64,000 bases of DNA, from assembly GCF_934476685.1 (NCBI RefSeq), contig NZ_CAKSNX010000001.1, positions 248,001 through 312,000 on the forward strand. Reading direction: 5' to 3'. The position numbers were made by a program, and so were the translations under genes. Origin of the DNA: an uncultured Ruminococcus sp. (GTDB taxonomy: Bacteria; Bacillota; Clostridia; Oscillospirales; Ruminococcaceae). Below, piece by piece: positions 35,076-44,056 of this stretch (position 1 is its first letter; each line of letters starts with the position of its first letter). The notes beneath the pieces were generated by a model. The model was not told the origin of the DNA and did not search any database. It saw only the letters and a list, made by a program, of their open reading frames with translations.

Positions 35076-36389
35076 TTACTTAGCTTTGTTCTTGCAAGGC
35101 AACGGATTTGGTATCTCCCCCGAAAGTAGCAGAACACCTGCCATATTTGGAATAGCCATAAGACCGTTGAAAATATCGCTTATCCCCCATACTAAAGAGG
35201 GACTGTAAATGCACCCGAAATATATACATATCAGGAATACCATTCGGTATGTCTGACTTTTCCCGAAAATGTATAGGAAAGCTTTTTCCCCGATAAAGAA
35301 CCAGCCTGCAATGGTGGCGAGGGCGAAAAGTATAAGTGAAAAGCAGATGAAGTATTTCCCGAATATGCCTAAAGCGGCGGAATATCCCTCTGCGGCGCTG
35401 TCCGCAGAGCCGAGATCCGTTCCGCTTATGATTATGACCAGTGCAGTTAAAGTGCATATAACTATGGTGTCGATAAAAACTTCAGCCATTCCCATTATGC
35501 CAAGCCTGCGGCAGCAGTCGGCTGACTCGTCTGCGCAGGAGGAATGTACTGCGGCAGAAGAACCAAGACCTGCCTCGTTGGAAAATGCTCCACGCTTTAT
35601 CCCCTCGATGCAGACCGTTCCTAAAGTGCCGCCTGCAAAGGCTTTCGGAGAAAATGCACACATAACTATGTCCTTTACAGCCTCAGCCGCTTTGAATGGG
35701 TGGGTGATGATAACGAAAAGACTTCCGCCTATGAAAATAAGCGCCATGAAAGGTACGAGCCGTTCGCAGAGCTTTGCCGAAAAGTTCCTGCCGCCTATGG
35801 TGAGAGCGGTGAAAAGCAGCAGCACAAAAGCTGTGATGTATTTTGAAAGACCAAATCCGTGTTCAGCGGCTGTTACGATAGAGCTTGCCTGAGCCATATT
35901 CCCCATACCGAGGGAGGCGAGAACGGTAAAGACTGCGTATGCGCAGGCAATGTATTTTCCCTTTTTCAGACGGCGGAGATACGACATTGCGCCGCATATC
36001 CCTGTCATGCGTGAGTATTTTACACCTAAATAGTTTTCACAGTAGGATACAGCCATTCCGATGAGTGCGGATATCCACATCCAGAAAACTGCGCCTTTTC
36101 CCCCTGCGGCAATAGCCGCACCTACTCCTGCCACAGAACCTGTTCCCACAGCGGCAGCGAGAGCGGTAGAAAATCCCTGTAAGCCTGAAAGGCCCGAACC
36201 GCCTTTGCCGCCTGCTTTGCTGCGGAAAATGGTGGCTGCGGTGGTCTTGAATATGCTTATTATCCGCAGCTGCGGAAAGCCTGTCTTTGCGGTGAGATAT
36301 ATCCCTCCCGCTATGAGCAGGAACAGTACGGGTATCCCCCATAAAGCGGCGTTGATCTGCTCCACCGCATTATTTAAACGCTCTGTCAT
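35076..36389 (-). CDS. Sodium:alanine/glycine symporter (AGCS family)
   Basis: 437 residues with about eleven membrane helices. The AGCS signature is present: FSTALAAAVGTGSVAGVGAA, then KGAVFWMWISALIGMA, and later RGAFSNEAGLGSSAAVHSS. These residues build the amino-acid and sodium sites in the LeuT-like fold. It imports alanine or glycine with sodium. It runs against the fumarase gene with a 7-base gap and no terminator between them. Substrate choice within the family is not readable. Confidence 0.93.
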   Translation of the reverse strand: MTERLNNAVEQINAALWGIPVLFLLIAGGIYLTAKTGFPQLRIISIFKTTAATIFRSKAGGKGGSGLSGLQGFSTALAAAVGTGSVAGVGAAIAAGGKGAVFWMWISALIGMAVSYCENYLGVKYSRMTGICGAMSYLRRLKKGKYIACAYAVFTVLASLGMGNMAQASSIVTAAEHGFGLSKYITAFVLLLFTALTIGGRNFSAKLCERLVPFMALIFIGGSLFVIITHPFKAAEAVKDIVMCAFSPKAFAGGTLGTVCIEGIKRGAFSNEAGLGSSAAVHSSCADESADCCRRLGIMGMAEVFIDTIVICTLTALVIIISGTDLGSADSAAEGYSAALGIFGKYFICFSLILFALATIAGWFFIGEKAFLYIFGKSQTYRMVFLICIYFGCIYSPSLVWGISDIFNGLMAIPNMAGVLLLSGEIPNPLPCKNKAK

Positions 36390-36525
36390 ATGTAAATTGA
36401 CCTGCCTTCTGAGTTTTAAGAGTTTTAAAATATATAATATAATTTATGACTTACAAGACAGATTAATGCAGAATAAAGACTAAAGTTTTTGACTTTAAAT
36501 CCAACAGAAACGGAGGAAGGCTGAA

Positions 36526-36981
36526 ATAAAGATATACAGACTTTCAAGAAAACCTCTTGTATTGATATATGCACTGCTTGCGGCGGTGCTGCTTCTTATA
36601 AATTTCGCACTCAATCTTATAACAAGATTTGTGCCTTTTGCAGATTATTATGTACTGCTGCCTTTGTGGGTGATAGCGGCGCTGTTTGCAGTATTGGTCC
36701 TGCCGTTTTATTTCCATAAGGTGAAATTTACTGTTTCCTCCAAGGAGATAACGGCGGTGGGCGGACTTTTCGTTACCGCAAAGCATTTTATGCTCACCGA
36801 ATCGGTGAAGTCGGTAACTTCCATAATCACCCCTCTCAGCAGGCTTACGGGACTGAATTTCATCATTCTCAATACGCTGGGAGCAAAGCTTATAATGCCG
36901 TTTCTTTCCCGAAAGGACGCAGAGGAGATATCTGCCGCTATAAATAATTCCATAAGGGCGAGAAACAGAAGTCAGTTCTAA
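36526..36981 (+). CDS. Membrane protein with bacterial PH domain (YdbS-like)
   Basis: About 151 residues. Two hydrophobic helices (roughly 15-35 and 42-60), then a small bPH_2-type beta domain (FTVSSKEITAVGGLFVTAKHFMLTESVKSV). It resembles the short partner of the YdbS/YdbT pair of Bacillus, membrane proteins of unclear function tied to resistance against antimicrobial compounds in some species. The start is odd: the only well-placed site (GGAGG at 36512-36516) points to ATA at 36526, giving a natural N-terminus KIYRLSRKPLVL; the next start codon is TTG at 36562, inside the first helix and without a ribosome site. The gene ends 18 bases before its larger partner. Confidence 0.75.
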   Translation: MKIYRLSRKPLVLIYALLAAVLLLINFALNLITRFVPFADYYVLLPLWVIAALFAVLVLPFYFHKVKFTVSSKEITAVGGLFVTAKHFMLTESVKSVTSIITPLSRLTGLNFIILNTLGAKLIMPFLSRKDAEEISAAINNSIRARNRSQF

Positions 36982-36999
36982 AGAGGAAACTTTATCATA

Positions 37000-38511
37000 A
37001 TGACGAAAAATCATACAACAAGGAAAAAACACAGCTGGCTGAGAAACTTTTTCCGCAGCAGACAGCACCCTGTAAAAATACTGACCTATATCGCAAAGTA
37101 TCTCTGGCTGCTGGTCATTCCGCTGGCGAAGTATCTCATCGCCACAAGGTTCGACTTTCAGGACTGGGTGAAGACCAACTGGGTGGATATCCTCACGCTG
37201 TCGGTCATATTCGGCTACGGCATACTAAGATGGATGTTCATTTACTATGAGATAGAGGACGACTGTATAATAGCCCATACGGGTTATTTCGGTATAGCTT
37301 CTACAAGAGTATATTTCAGCGAGATGTCCTCCATGTCCATGTGTCAGGGGTACATCTACCGAGCCATACACGCCTGTACAGTATATATTGATACAGACGC
37401 ACAGTCGCTGAGCGATTCTGATATAAAGCTTGATATAAGCACACGTCAGGCTTACAGGATATATGAGCTTGCAACAAAAAAGTGTGCAAATAAACCGAAA
37501 TATGTTTTCAACTCAAAGAAAAGCAACCTTGTGATATTTTCCCTGCTGTTCTCATCAACGCTTTCGGGAGTGCTGCTGGCGCTGACCTTTATCTATGAAG
37601 TGTATCAGATATTCGGCAGAGAATTTGAGGAACGCTTTATCGAGCGAGTTAATACCGAGATAGAAAAGCTGACCATATTCATACCGAAATATCTGCTTAT
37701 AGCAGCGCTTGTCATAGCAGGCGGCTGGTTTCTGTCATTTATATCGAACCTTATGCGGCATTGGAACTTTACCTGTGTGCGCTGTGCGGATATGCTGCTC
37801 ATATCCAGCGGAAAAGGAACAAAGCGCCGCCATGCATTAAAGCGTGACAGGATAAATTATATCGACTATCAGCAGTCTATGTTTATGAAGCTGTTCGATA
37901 TATGTACGGTTTCGGTGCAGTGTACAGGCTATGGAAAAAGGCGAATGGAGATATCCGCCCTTATCCCGATAACAACAAATAATCAGGCGGAAACGTCTAT
38001 CAAAATGCTTATGCCGGGAGTGCCTGCGGCGAAATATGATGTCAGAACAGGAAAGGCTGATATCGGAAGATTTGTTACGATACCTGCTGTGTTCTGCTTT
38101 GTGCCGACAGCGGTGTATTTTACAGCAGGCTTTTTCATACCCATGATACCTTTCGTGGGGGATATCCTCCCAGATTGGCAGATGTATCTGAAAAATCTTG
38201 CCCTGCTCGCAACATTGCCGCTGGTGTGGCTGTTTTTTGTAAAGCTCAATGCAGCGTTCTTTACAGCAGTAGGGTTTGACAAAGATCACTGTACGCTTTC
38301 ATACTGCCGCTTTTACAGATTCCACAGAACAGTAGTGAACCGTGACAGGATAAGCAAGATAACCGTAACACAAAATCCTTTTCAGAAAGTCAGCCGTACC
38401 TGTACGCTGAGGATATACACAAATGCCGAAACTGTCAGCAGGCACGTTGTAAAAGGACTTAACTATAAAAAGCTGACAAAGCTGCTCAAACGCAGCGGAT
38501 ATCCGTTCTGA
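37000..38511 (+). CDS. Membrane protein with bacterial PH domains (YdbT-like)
   Basis: 503 residues. Basic N-terminus, then paired membrane helices near 45-85, 170-200, 230-255 and 365-410, each pair followed by a beta-rich bPH_2-type module, for example IEDDCIIAHTGYFGIASTRVYFSEMSSMS near 87-115 and VGFDKDHCTLSYCRFYRFHRTVVNRDRISKI near the end. Three such modules match the larger partner of the YdbS/YdbT pair. Function is not established; the gene pair with 36526 is the main clue. The ATG at 37000 follows AGAGGAAAC. Confidence 0.78.
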   Translation: MTKNHTTRKKHSWLRNFFRSRQHPVKILTYIAKYLWLLVIPLAKYLIATRFDFQDWVKTNWVDILTLSVIFGYGILRWMFIYYEIEDDCIIAHTGYFGIASTRVYFSEMSSMSMCQGYIYRAIHACTVYIDTDAQSLSDSDIKLDISTRQAYRIYELATKKCANKPKYVFNSKKSNLVIFSLLFSSTLSGVLLALTFIYEVYQIFGREFEERFIERVNTEIEKLTIFIPKYLLIAALVIAGGWFLSFISNLMRHWNFTCVRCADMLLISSGKGTKRRHALKRDRINYIDYQQSMFMKLFDICTVSVQCTGYGKRRMEISALIPITTNNQAETSIKMLMPGVPAAKYDVRTGKADIGRFVTIPAVFCFVPTAVYFTAGFFIPMIPFVGDILPDWQMYLKNLALLATLPLVWLFFVKLNAAFFTAVGFDKDHCTLSYCRFYRFHRTVVNRDRISKITVTQNPFQKVSRTCTLRIYTNAETVSRHVVKGLNYKKLTKLLKRSGYPF

Positions 38512-38582
38512 GGGAACTCAGAAACGAATAAAACGCAGAAAGGGGGCGAGCCTGTGCCGCAGAAAGCGGTGCGGGGAAATGT

Positions 38583-40610
38583 ATGCCGAAATTTGAGGCT
38601 GGTATGGAGTCTATGCTCGATACCTTTATGTTTGAAACAGGCGGTCTGCTTGAAAAGCTTGACGATATGCTTATGCAGACCGAGCAGGAAGAGAAGATCT
38701 CGTCCGACGATATAAATGAGATCTTCCGTACAATGCATACCATAAAAGGCTCTGCGGCTATGATGGGGCTTACAAATATGTCTGCCCTTGCCCATTGCGT
38801 AGAGGATCTTTTCGATATCATAAGATCCAACGAGGACGTAAGCTACGATAAGCCTGCCCTCTATGAACTGCTTTTCACAAGCTCAGACTGTCTGAAAAAT
38901 GAACTTGAGAGCCTGCCCGATGAGGACACCCCTCTGTCGGATTTCACCGAGCTTATGGGTAAGATAGAGGCTATGGCGGCGAAGATGAAAGGCGCTCCCG
39001 AAAAAACTTCCCACGCAGGAAAAAGCGGCGGTATCCCCGATGATGTTTTCAAAGATTCCGACCCGGAAAACATAAAGACCTTTAAGGTCGAGTATGCGGA
39101 AAGCTGCGCAATGCCGTCGGCAAGAGCAATGGTCATTATGCGAAAGCTCGGCAAGGTCTGCGAGGTGTGCCGTACAGTTCCGCCCGACCTTGATGATGAC
39201 AGCGCAGATGACGCCATAATGTCCAGTGGACTTTACATAAAGCTTATTACCGATGATGAAAATGCCGCTGCCGAAATAATGAAGAGCGGAAAGGACGTTG
39301 CGGCGGTGTCTGCCGTTGAAAAGCCGCAGAAAAAAGAACCGCCTAAGCAGCCCGAACAAAAACCTGCCCAGCCGAAAGCCGAGCAGAAACCGAAATCCCC
39401 CGCAAAACCTCACGGAGCAGAGCAGAGTATGATATCCGTCAAGCTTGAAAAGCTGGACAGACTTCTCGACCTTGTTTCGGAGATAGTTATAGCCGAAAGC
39501 TCGGTAATATCCTCACCAGATCTGAAAAATGTAAGCGAAAATATGGATCGTTTCAATAAATCCTCCCGTGAGCTGAAAAAGCTTACGGACGAGCTTCAGG
39601 ACGTTGTTACTTCCATACGAATGGTGCCTGTTTCAACTGCCTTCCAGAAAATGAACCGTGTCGTAAGAGATATGAACGCAAAACTTGGCAAGAACGTTAC
39701 CCTCGCCTTTGTGGGACAGGAAACCGAGGTTGATAAGTCCATTGCTGATATCCTCGGCGACCCGCTTATGCATATCGTAAGAAATGCCGTCGATCACGGC
39801 ATAGAAACTCCGGAAGAACGTGCGGCGGCAGGAAAGACCGAAAAGCCAACCGTTACCCTTAAAGCAGGCTATGACTCAAACGAAGTCGTTATATCCTGTA
39901 CCGATAACGGCGCAGGAATGGACAGCGCAAAGATCATGGCGAAAGCAAAGAAAAACGGACTTCTCACTAAACCTGAGAGTGAGTATACAGAAAAAGAGAT
40001 ATTCAATTTCGTTATCGCAGCAGGCTTTTCAACCAACGAAAAGGTAACTGAATACAGCGGACGTGGCGTAGGTATGGACGTTGTAAAGAAAAATATAGAG
40101 AAAGTCGGCGGAAAGCTTTACGTTGACTCAGTTTTCGGCAAAGGCTCTGTGTTCACCATAAGGATACCGCTTTCACTTTCTATCGTTAATGTACTCAGCG
40201 TTATGGTGGGCGAAAACAGCCTGTCTGTGCCGTCTATGTCCGTAAGAGAAGTGTTCTCCTGCACAAGCGAAAGCTTTGTTAAAGACCCCGACGGCAATGA
40301 ATTCGTCTACCTCAGAGAAAAATGTCTGCCGGTTATAAGGCTGACAGACTTTTTCGGACTGGACGGAGAAAAGGATATCGAAAAGGGTATATTTATATAC
40401 TGTATGGACGGCGGAAATGAAACTGTCCTCTTTGCCGACAGCGTTGTGTGCGATCAGCAGGTGGTAGTAAAACCATTTTCACCTCTGCTCAATCAGTTCA
40501 AACTGAAAGAAAGCGGGCTTGACGGCTGTTCGATACTGGCGGACGGCAGCATAACCCTCATACTTGATGTCAAGGAAATGATAAACGCAGATAAAAATGA
40601 AAAATCATAA
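38583..40610 (+). CDS. cheA: Chemotaxis histidine kinase CheA
   Basis: 675 residues with all five CheA modules: P1 phosphotransfer domain (1-110) with the phosphorylated H52 in TMHTIKGSAAMMG; a P2-like response-regulator-binding segment at about 160-235; a Pro/Lys/Glu linker; P3 dimer helices (about 280-345); P4 ATPase (345-525) with HIVRNAVDHGIE and CTDNGAGMD; and the P5 CheW-like domain to the end. It should pass phosphate to CheY and CheB proteins. CheW follows after 14 bases. No CheY or receptor gene is in the window. A GGGGAA site precedes the ATG. Confidence 0.96.
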   Translation: MPKFEAGMESMLDTFMFETGGLLEKLDDMLMQTEQEEKISSDDINEIFRTMHTIKGSAAMMGLTNMSALAHCVEDLFDIIRSNEDVSYDKPALYELLFTSSDCLKNELESLPDEDTPLSDFTELMGKIEAMAAKMKGAPEKTSHAGKSGGIPDDVFKDSDPENIKTFKVEYAESCAMPSARAMVIMRKLGKVCEVCRTVPPDLDDDSADDAIMSSGLYIKLITDDENAAAEIMKSGKDVAAVSAVEKPQKKEPPKQPEQKPAQPKAEQKPKSPAKPHGAEQSMISVKLEKLDRLLDLVSEIVIAESSVISSPDLKNVSENMDRFNKSSRELKKLTDELQDVVTSIRMVPVSTAFQKMNRVVRDMNAKLGKNVTLAFVGQETEVDKSIADILGDPLMHIVRNAVDHGIETPEERAAAGKTEKPTVTLKAGYDSNEVVISCTDNGAGMDSAKIMAKAKKNGLLTKPESEYTEKEIFNFVIAAGFSTNEKVTEYSGRGVGMDVVKKNIEKVGGKLYVDSVFGKGSVFTIRIPLSLSIVNVLSVMVGENSLSVPSMSVREVFSCTSESFVKDPDGNEFVYLREKCLPVIRLTDFFGLDGEKDIEKGIFIYCMDGGNETVLFADSVVCDQQVVVKPFSPLLNQFKLKESGLDGCSILADGSITLILDVKEMINADKNEKS

Positions 40611-40624
40611 GGGAGGTAAAGGCT

Positions 40625-41056
40625 ATGGCTGATATAAAAGAATTTGCCGAACATGGCGGACAGGCGCTGACCTTTATCGTCGGCGGAGAATATTACGCTT
40701 TCGTCATAAGCGAGGTAACGGATATAATCGAGATACCTCCCGTTACACTTATCCCGAAAACTCCCGACTATGTTCTCGGCATAATGAACCACAGAGGAAA
40801 AGCTGTCCCAGTTATGGACCTCAGACTAAGGCTTGGACTTCCCGAAGGGGAGTATGACGAGCGCAGCTGCATAATCGTGACGGAAATAAACAGTCTGCCC
40901 TATGGCATAAAGGTTGACCGTGTTTCCGACGTTATAAGAGTCCTGCCTGAGCAGACCGCAGTATCTCCTGCGGAAAACGGCGTGGTGAGCGGCTTTGTCA
41001 CACAGGACGATAAGCGTATCTCAATGCTCAATCTGGACAGGCTTGTCAGAACGTAA
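40625..41056 (+). CDS. cheW: Chemotaxis coupling protein CheW
   Basis: 143 residues, a single CheW (SH3-like double barrel) domain. Typical segments are LTFIVGGEYYAFVISEVTDI, IPKTPDYVLGIMNHRGKAVPVMDLRLRLGL and the final RISMLNLDRLV. It ties CheA to chemoreceptors. GGGAGG lies 10 bases before the ATG. It forms an operon with cheA and probably continues into the methyltransferase gene 17 bases later. A second, more diverged CheW is encoded at 49032. Confidence 0.94.
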   Translation: MADIKEFAEHGGQALTFIVGGEYYAFVISEVTDIIEIPPVTLIPKTPDYVLGIMNHRGKAVPVMDLRLRLGLPEGEYDERSCIIVTEINSLPYGIKVDRVSDVIRVLPEQTAVSPAENGVVSGFVTQDDKRISMLNLDRLVRT

Positions 41057-41073
41057 GAAAAAAGGTGAGAACA

Positions 41074-41697
41074 ATGGCATTAAAAACTATAAATAAATAT
41101 GTGGGCAGACAGTTTTCAAACCCTGTTGGCATAGGCGGAACTATCGCCGCAAAGACAATGAACATCATAAATAAGGAGCATTACAGAGCCGTTAAAAAGT
41201 ATGTGTGCAAAAATAACGGAGCAAGGGTACTGGATATCGGCTTCGGCAACGGGCATATGATAAAACTCCTCAGCGGATATGCAGGGGTAAAGCTTTACGG
41301 TATAGATATCTCCCCCGATATGCTTGAAAAAGCTCAGGCGCTGAATGCGGACGGCGTTTCACTCAACAGGATAATGCTCTCGCAGGCAAGCGTCACAGAC
41401 CTCCCATATAATGACGGCTGGTTCGATACGGTCTATACTATCAACACAGTTTATTTCTGGGGAGAATATGAAAAGGCTTTCGCAGAGATACTCAGAGTGC
41501 TGAAAAGCGGCGGAAATTTTATCTGCACGTTTTACAGCGACGAATTTCTCGATAAGCTTCCCCCTGCAAAGGACGGCTTTGTAAAATTTACCCCTCAGAA
41601 GCTCAGAGCAATGGCAAGGGAAAACGGCTTTGTCAATGTGAAAGTCAAGATACTGAAAGAGGATAAAGCATTCTGCCTTATAGGAGAAAAGCCATGA
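41074..41697 (+). CDS. Class I SAM-dependent methyltransferase
   Basis: 207 residues. Rossmann-type methyltransferase with motif I VLDIGFGNGHMI near residue 50, the acidic post-I residue in YGIDISPDML near 77, and motif IV-like DTVYTINTVYFWGE near 125. Best overall match is to the UbiE/Methyltransf_11 type. The acceptor is unknown. ATG 41074 follows AAGGTGA; the GTG at 41065 lies within that site. It overlaps the acetyltransferase gene by 4 bases (ATGA at 41694). Confidence 0.85.
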   Translation: MALKTINKYVGRQFSNPVGIGGTIAAKTMNIINKEHYRAVKKYVCKNNGARVLDIGFGNGHMIKLLSGYAGVKLYGIDISPDMLEKAQALNADGVSLNRIMLSQASVTDLPYNDGWFDTVYTINTVYFWGEYEKAFAEILRVLKSGGNFICTFYSDEFLDKLPPAKDGFVKFTPQKLRAMARENGFVNVKVKILKEDKAFCLIGEKP

Positions 41698-42131
41698 ACA
41701 TTGTCCCTATGACGGAGGAAAATTATAAGGCTGCCGCAAAAATAGCCGCAGAAAATCTTGCCGAGGCATGGAGCGAGCAGACCTATTTCAAGCAGCTTTC
41801 AAACCCAAACGATACCACCTATCTTGCGCAGGAGGACGGAGTTTACTGCGGATTTCTGAGCCTTTGGTATGTCCTCGGAGAGATAGAGATAAATAATATC
41901 GCAGTGTCAAAAGACTTCCGCCGCCGAGGTATAGCCGCACAGCTGCTCAAACGTATGGAAAATGACTTTCCGCAGGCTGTGTCCTGTGTGCTGGAGGTAA
42001 GGGAGTCAAATGCCCCTGCAATAGCGCTTTACGAAAGTTTCGGTTTTAAAGCCGAGGGCAAACGGAAGGATTTCTATTCTGCCCCCACCGAGAATGCCGT
42101 CATAATGGTAAAGCGGTATCAAAATACATAG
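41694..42131 (+). CDS. GNAT-family acetyltransferase (RimI-like)
   Basis: 145 residues. GNAT fold with the acetyl-CoA loop KDFRRRGIAAQLLKRM near residue 82 (R-x-x-G-I/x-A) and the C-terminal NAPAIALYESFGFKAEGKRKDFY, typical of RimI-type N-terminal protein acetyltransferases. RimI genes often lie near tsaD, as here two genes downstream, which supports the name. The ATG overlaps the previous stop, and CheA/CheW upstream are probably only operon neighbours. Confidence 0.85.
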   Translation: MNIVPMTEENYKAAAKIAAENLAEAWSEQTYFKQLSNPNDTTYLAQEDGVYCGFLSLWYVLGEIEINNIAVSKDFRRRGIAAQLLKRMENDFPQAVSCVLEVRESNAPAIALYESFGFKAEGKRKDFYSAPTENAVIMVKRYQNT

Positions 42132-42154
42132 CATAAAAATTTATGGAGAAAACT

Positions 42155-42874
42155 TTGAATATGACCTATACGGATTTCACCTTTGAGTCCCTTGGGGACG
42201 GCATAGAGATATGCATATCGGACGAGCATAGGTTCGGTACGGACGCTTTTCTGCTGGCTGATTTTTCGGCAGCAAGGCATAAGGATATATGCGCAGATCT
42301 CTGCACAGGCAGCGGCATAATCGCACTGCTGCTGCAAAAATACTATAAGCCGCAGAAAATATATGCGGTCGAGATACAGGAAAAGGCTCATGACCAGCTG
42401 AAGATATCCATTGAAAGATCAAAGCTGGATAATCTAACTCCCGTGCTGGCTGATCTGAAAGAATGGAGATCGGAAAAGGAGCTTGACCTTATAACCTGCA
42501 ACCCGCCGTATAAAATAAATAATACAGGTGCAAAAAATGATAGTATGGCAGTTTCTGTTGCAAGGCACGAAATGCTCTGTACCATCGACGATGTCTGCGC
42601 TGCGGCAAAGGCAAACCTTAAATTCGGCGGCAGGCTGTGCGTATGCAACCGCCCCGAAAGGCTGTGCGATATAATGACCGCAATGCGCAAAAACGGACTT
42701 GAACCCAAAAGACTCAGAACAGTGCATAAAAACCCCGAATGTCCGCCATGGCTCATACTGGTGGAGGGGAAAAAGGGAGCAAAGCCGTTTATTCAAATAG
42801 AAAAACCACTGTATGTCCGCTCTGCCGACGGCGGAAATTCGGAAGAGATGAAAAGGATATACGGACTTGAATAG
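42155..42874 (+). CDS. tRNA1(Val) adenine-37 N6-methyltransferase-like protein
   Basis: About 239 residues. N6-adenine methyltransferase of the TrmN6/YfiC group: ADLCTGSGIIALLL (motif I), IYAVEIQEKAHDQL, and the catalytic NPPY in LITCNPPYKINNTG near residue 113. It would methylate A37 of tRNA-Val, next to the anticodon. The start is uncertain: TTG 42155 lies six bases after GGAG, ATG 42161 twelve bases after it, and ATG 42143 overlaps the site. The next gene, tsaD, also modifies position 37 of tRNAs. Confidence 0.86.
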   Translation: MNMTYTDFTFESLGDGIEICISDEHRFGTDAFLLADFSAARHKDICADLCTGSGIIALLLQKYYKPQKIYAVEIQEKAHDQLKISIERSKLDNLTPVLADLKEWRSEKELDLITCNPPYKINNTGAKNDSMAVSVARHEMLCTIDDVCAAAKANLKFGGRLCVCNRPERLCDIMTAMRKNGLEPKRLRTVHKNPECPPWLILVEGKKGAKPFIQIEKPLYVRSADGGNSEEMKRIYGLE

Positions 42875-42931
42875 TTTAGCGGGAGAATTATCACGGATCT
42901 ATTATAAAGATCTGATAGCGGAGGAATTAAA

Positions 42932-43948
42932 ATGAAGATATTAGGAATAGAAAGTTCCTGCGACGAAACTGCTTGTTCCGTTGTTGAGGACGGAAAGACA
43001 GTGCTTTCAAATATAGTTGCAAGTCAGATAGACGAGCATAGGCTTTACGGTGGAGTAGTGCCTGAGATAGCCTCACGCCGCCATGCGGAAAATATACTTT
43101 GGGTGGCGAATGCCGCTCTTGAAGAGGCAAACTGTACCCTTGACGATATCGAGGCCATAGCCGTAACCTATGCGCCTGGACTTATAGGAGCGCTGCTTGT
43201 GGGCGTAAGCTTTGCAAAGGGACTTGCCATGAGTGCAAAAAAGCCCCTTGTCCCTGTTCATCATATTGCAGGGCATATAGCCTCAAACTACATCTCTCAC
43301 CCCGACCTTGAACCGCCTTATCTCTGCCTTGTTGCGTCGGGAGGACATTCCCACATAGTTGAGGTAAAGGACTATACTCACTATCATGTAGTGGGCAGAA
43401 CAAGGGACGACGCAGCAGGCGAGTGCTTTGACAAGGCTGCAAGAACCCTCGGCTATGAGTATCCGGGCGGAAAGTTCATAGACAATGCCGCAAAAACAGG
43501 CGATCCGAACGCATTCAAACTGCCTAAGCCAAAGGTTCAGGGCAGCAAGTATGATTTCAGCTTTTCGGGACTTAAAACAGCCGTTATAAATACAGTTCAT
43601 AACGCACAGCAAAAGGGCGAAGAGATATGCAGAGAGGATATGGCAGCAAGCTTTCAGAAAACTGTCGCAGATATCCTCACGGAAAAAACAATGCTTGCCG
43701 CAGAGGATCTCGGTTATACTACCATAGCTCTCGCAGGAGGAGTTTCCGCCAATTCAGGAGTAAGAGCAAAGCTTTCGCAGGAATGTGAAAAGCGTGGATA
43801 TAAGCTGTATATGCCCGAACTTAAATACTGCGGAGATAACGGCGCAATGATAGCCTGTCAGGGATATTATGACTATATCGCAGGAAAACGTGCAGACGAA
43901 AGCCTTAACGGCATAGCCACCCTGTCGCTGGATAAGATATCTGAGTAA
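42932..43948 (+). CDS. tsaD: tRNA N6-adenosine threonylcarbamoyltransferase TsaD
   Basis: 338 residues, the usual length. Kae1/TsaD ASKHA fold: GIESSCDETACSVVE at the N-terminus, the metal-binding HHIAGHIASNY near residue 110, CFDKAARTLGYEYPGG, and GGVSANSGVR near 275. It moves the threonylcarbamoyl group onto A37 of tRNAs that read ANN codons, together with TsaB, TsaC and TsaE. Those partners are not in the window. GGAGG lies eight bases before the ATG. An REP-like palindrome begins 15 bases after the stop. Confidence 0.97.
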   Translation: MKILGIESSCDETACSVVEDGKTVLSNIVASQIDEHRLYGGVVPEIASRRHAENILWVANAALEEANCTLDDIEAIAVTYAPGLIGALLVGVSFAKGLAMSAKKPLVPVHHIAGHIASNYISHPDLEPPYLCLVASGGHSHIVEVKDYTHYHVVGRTRDDAAGECFDKAARTLGYEYPGGKFIDNAAKTGDPNAFKLPKPKVQGSKYDFSFSGLKTAVINTVHNAQQKGEEICREDMAASFQKTVADILTEKTMLAAEDLGYTTIALAGGVSANSGVRAKLSQECEKRGYKLYMPELKYCGDNGAMIACQGYYDYIAGKRADESLNGIATLSLDKISE

Positions 43949-43962
43949 AGACGGCTGACTTT

Positions 43963-43984
43963 GTAGGGGCGACCTGTGGTCGCC
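43963..43984 (-). repeat. REP-like palindrome, reverse orientation
   Basis: GTAGG followed by GGCGACC-TGT-GGTCGCC: the exact reverse complement of the unit core at 30521. It lies between tsaD and the RAYT gene, facing the opposite way to the copy inside RAYT. Confidence 0.93.
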
Positions 43985-44056
43985 CGTGTTTCAAGGCATT
44001 AAGCCTGTAATGTTTATGTACTGGAAAAAACGTATCAATATTCGCAGGTGATAATT

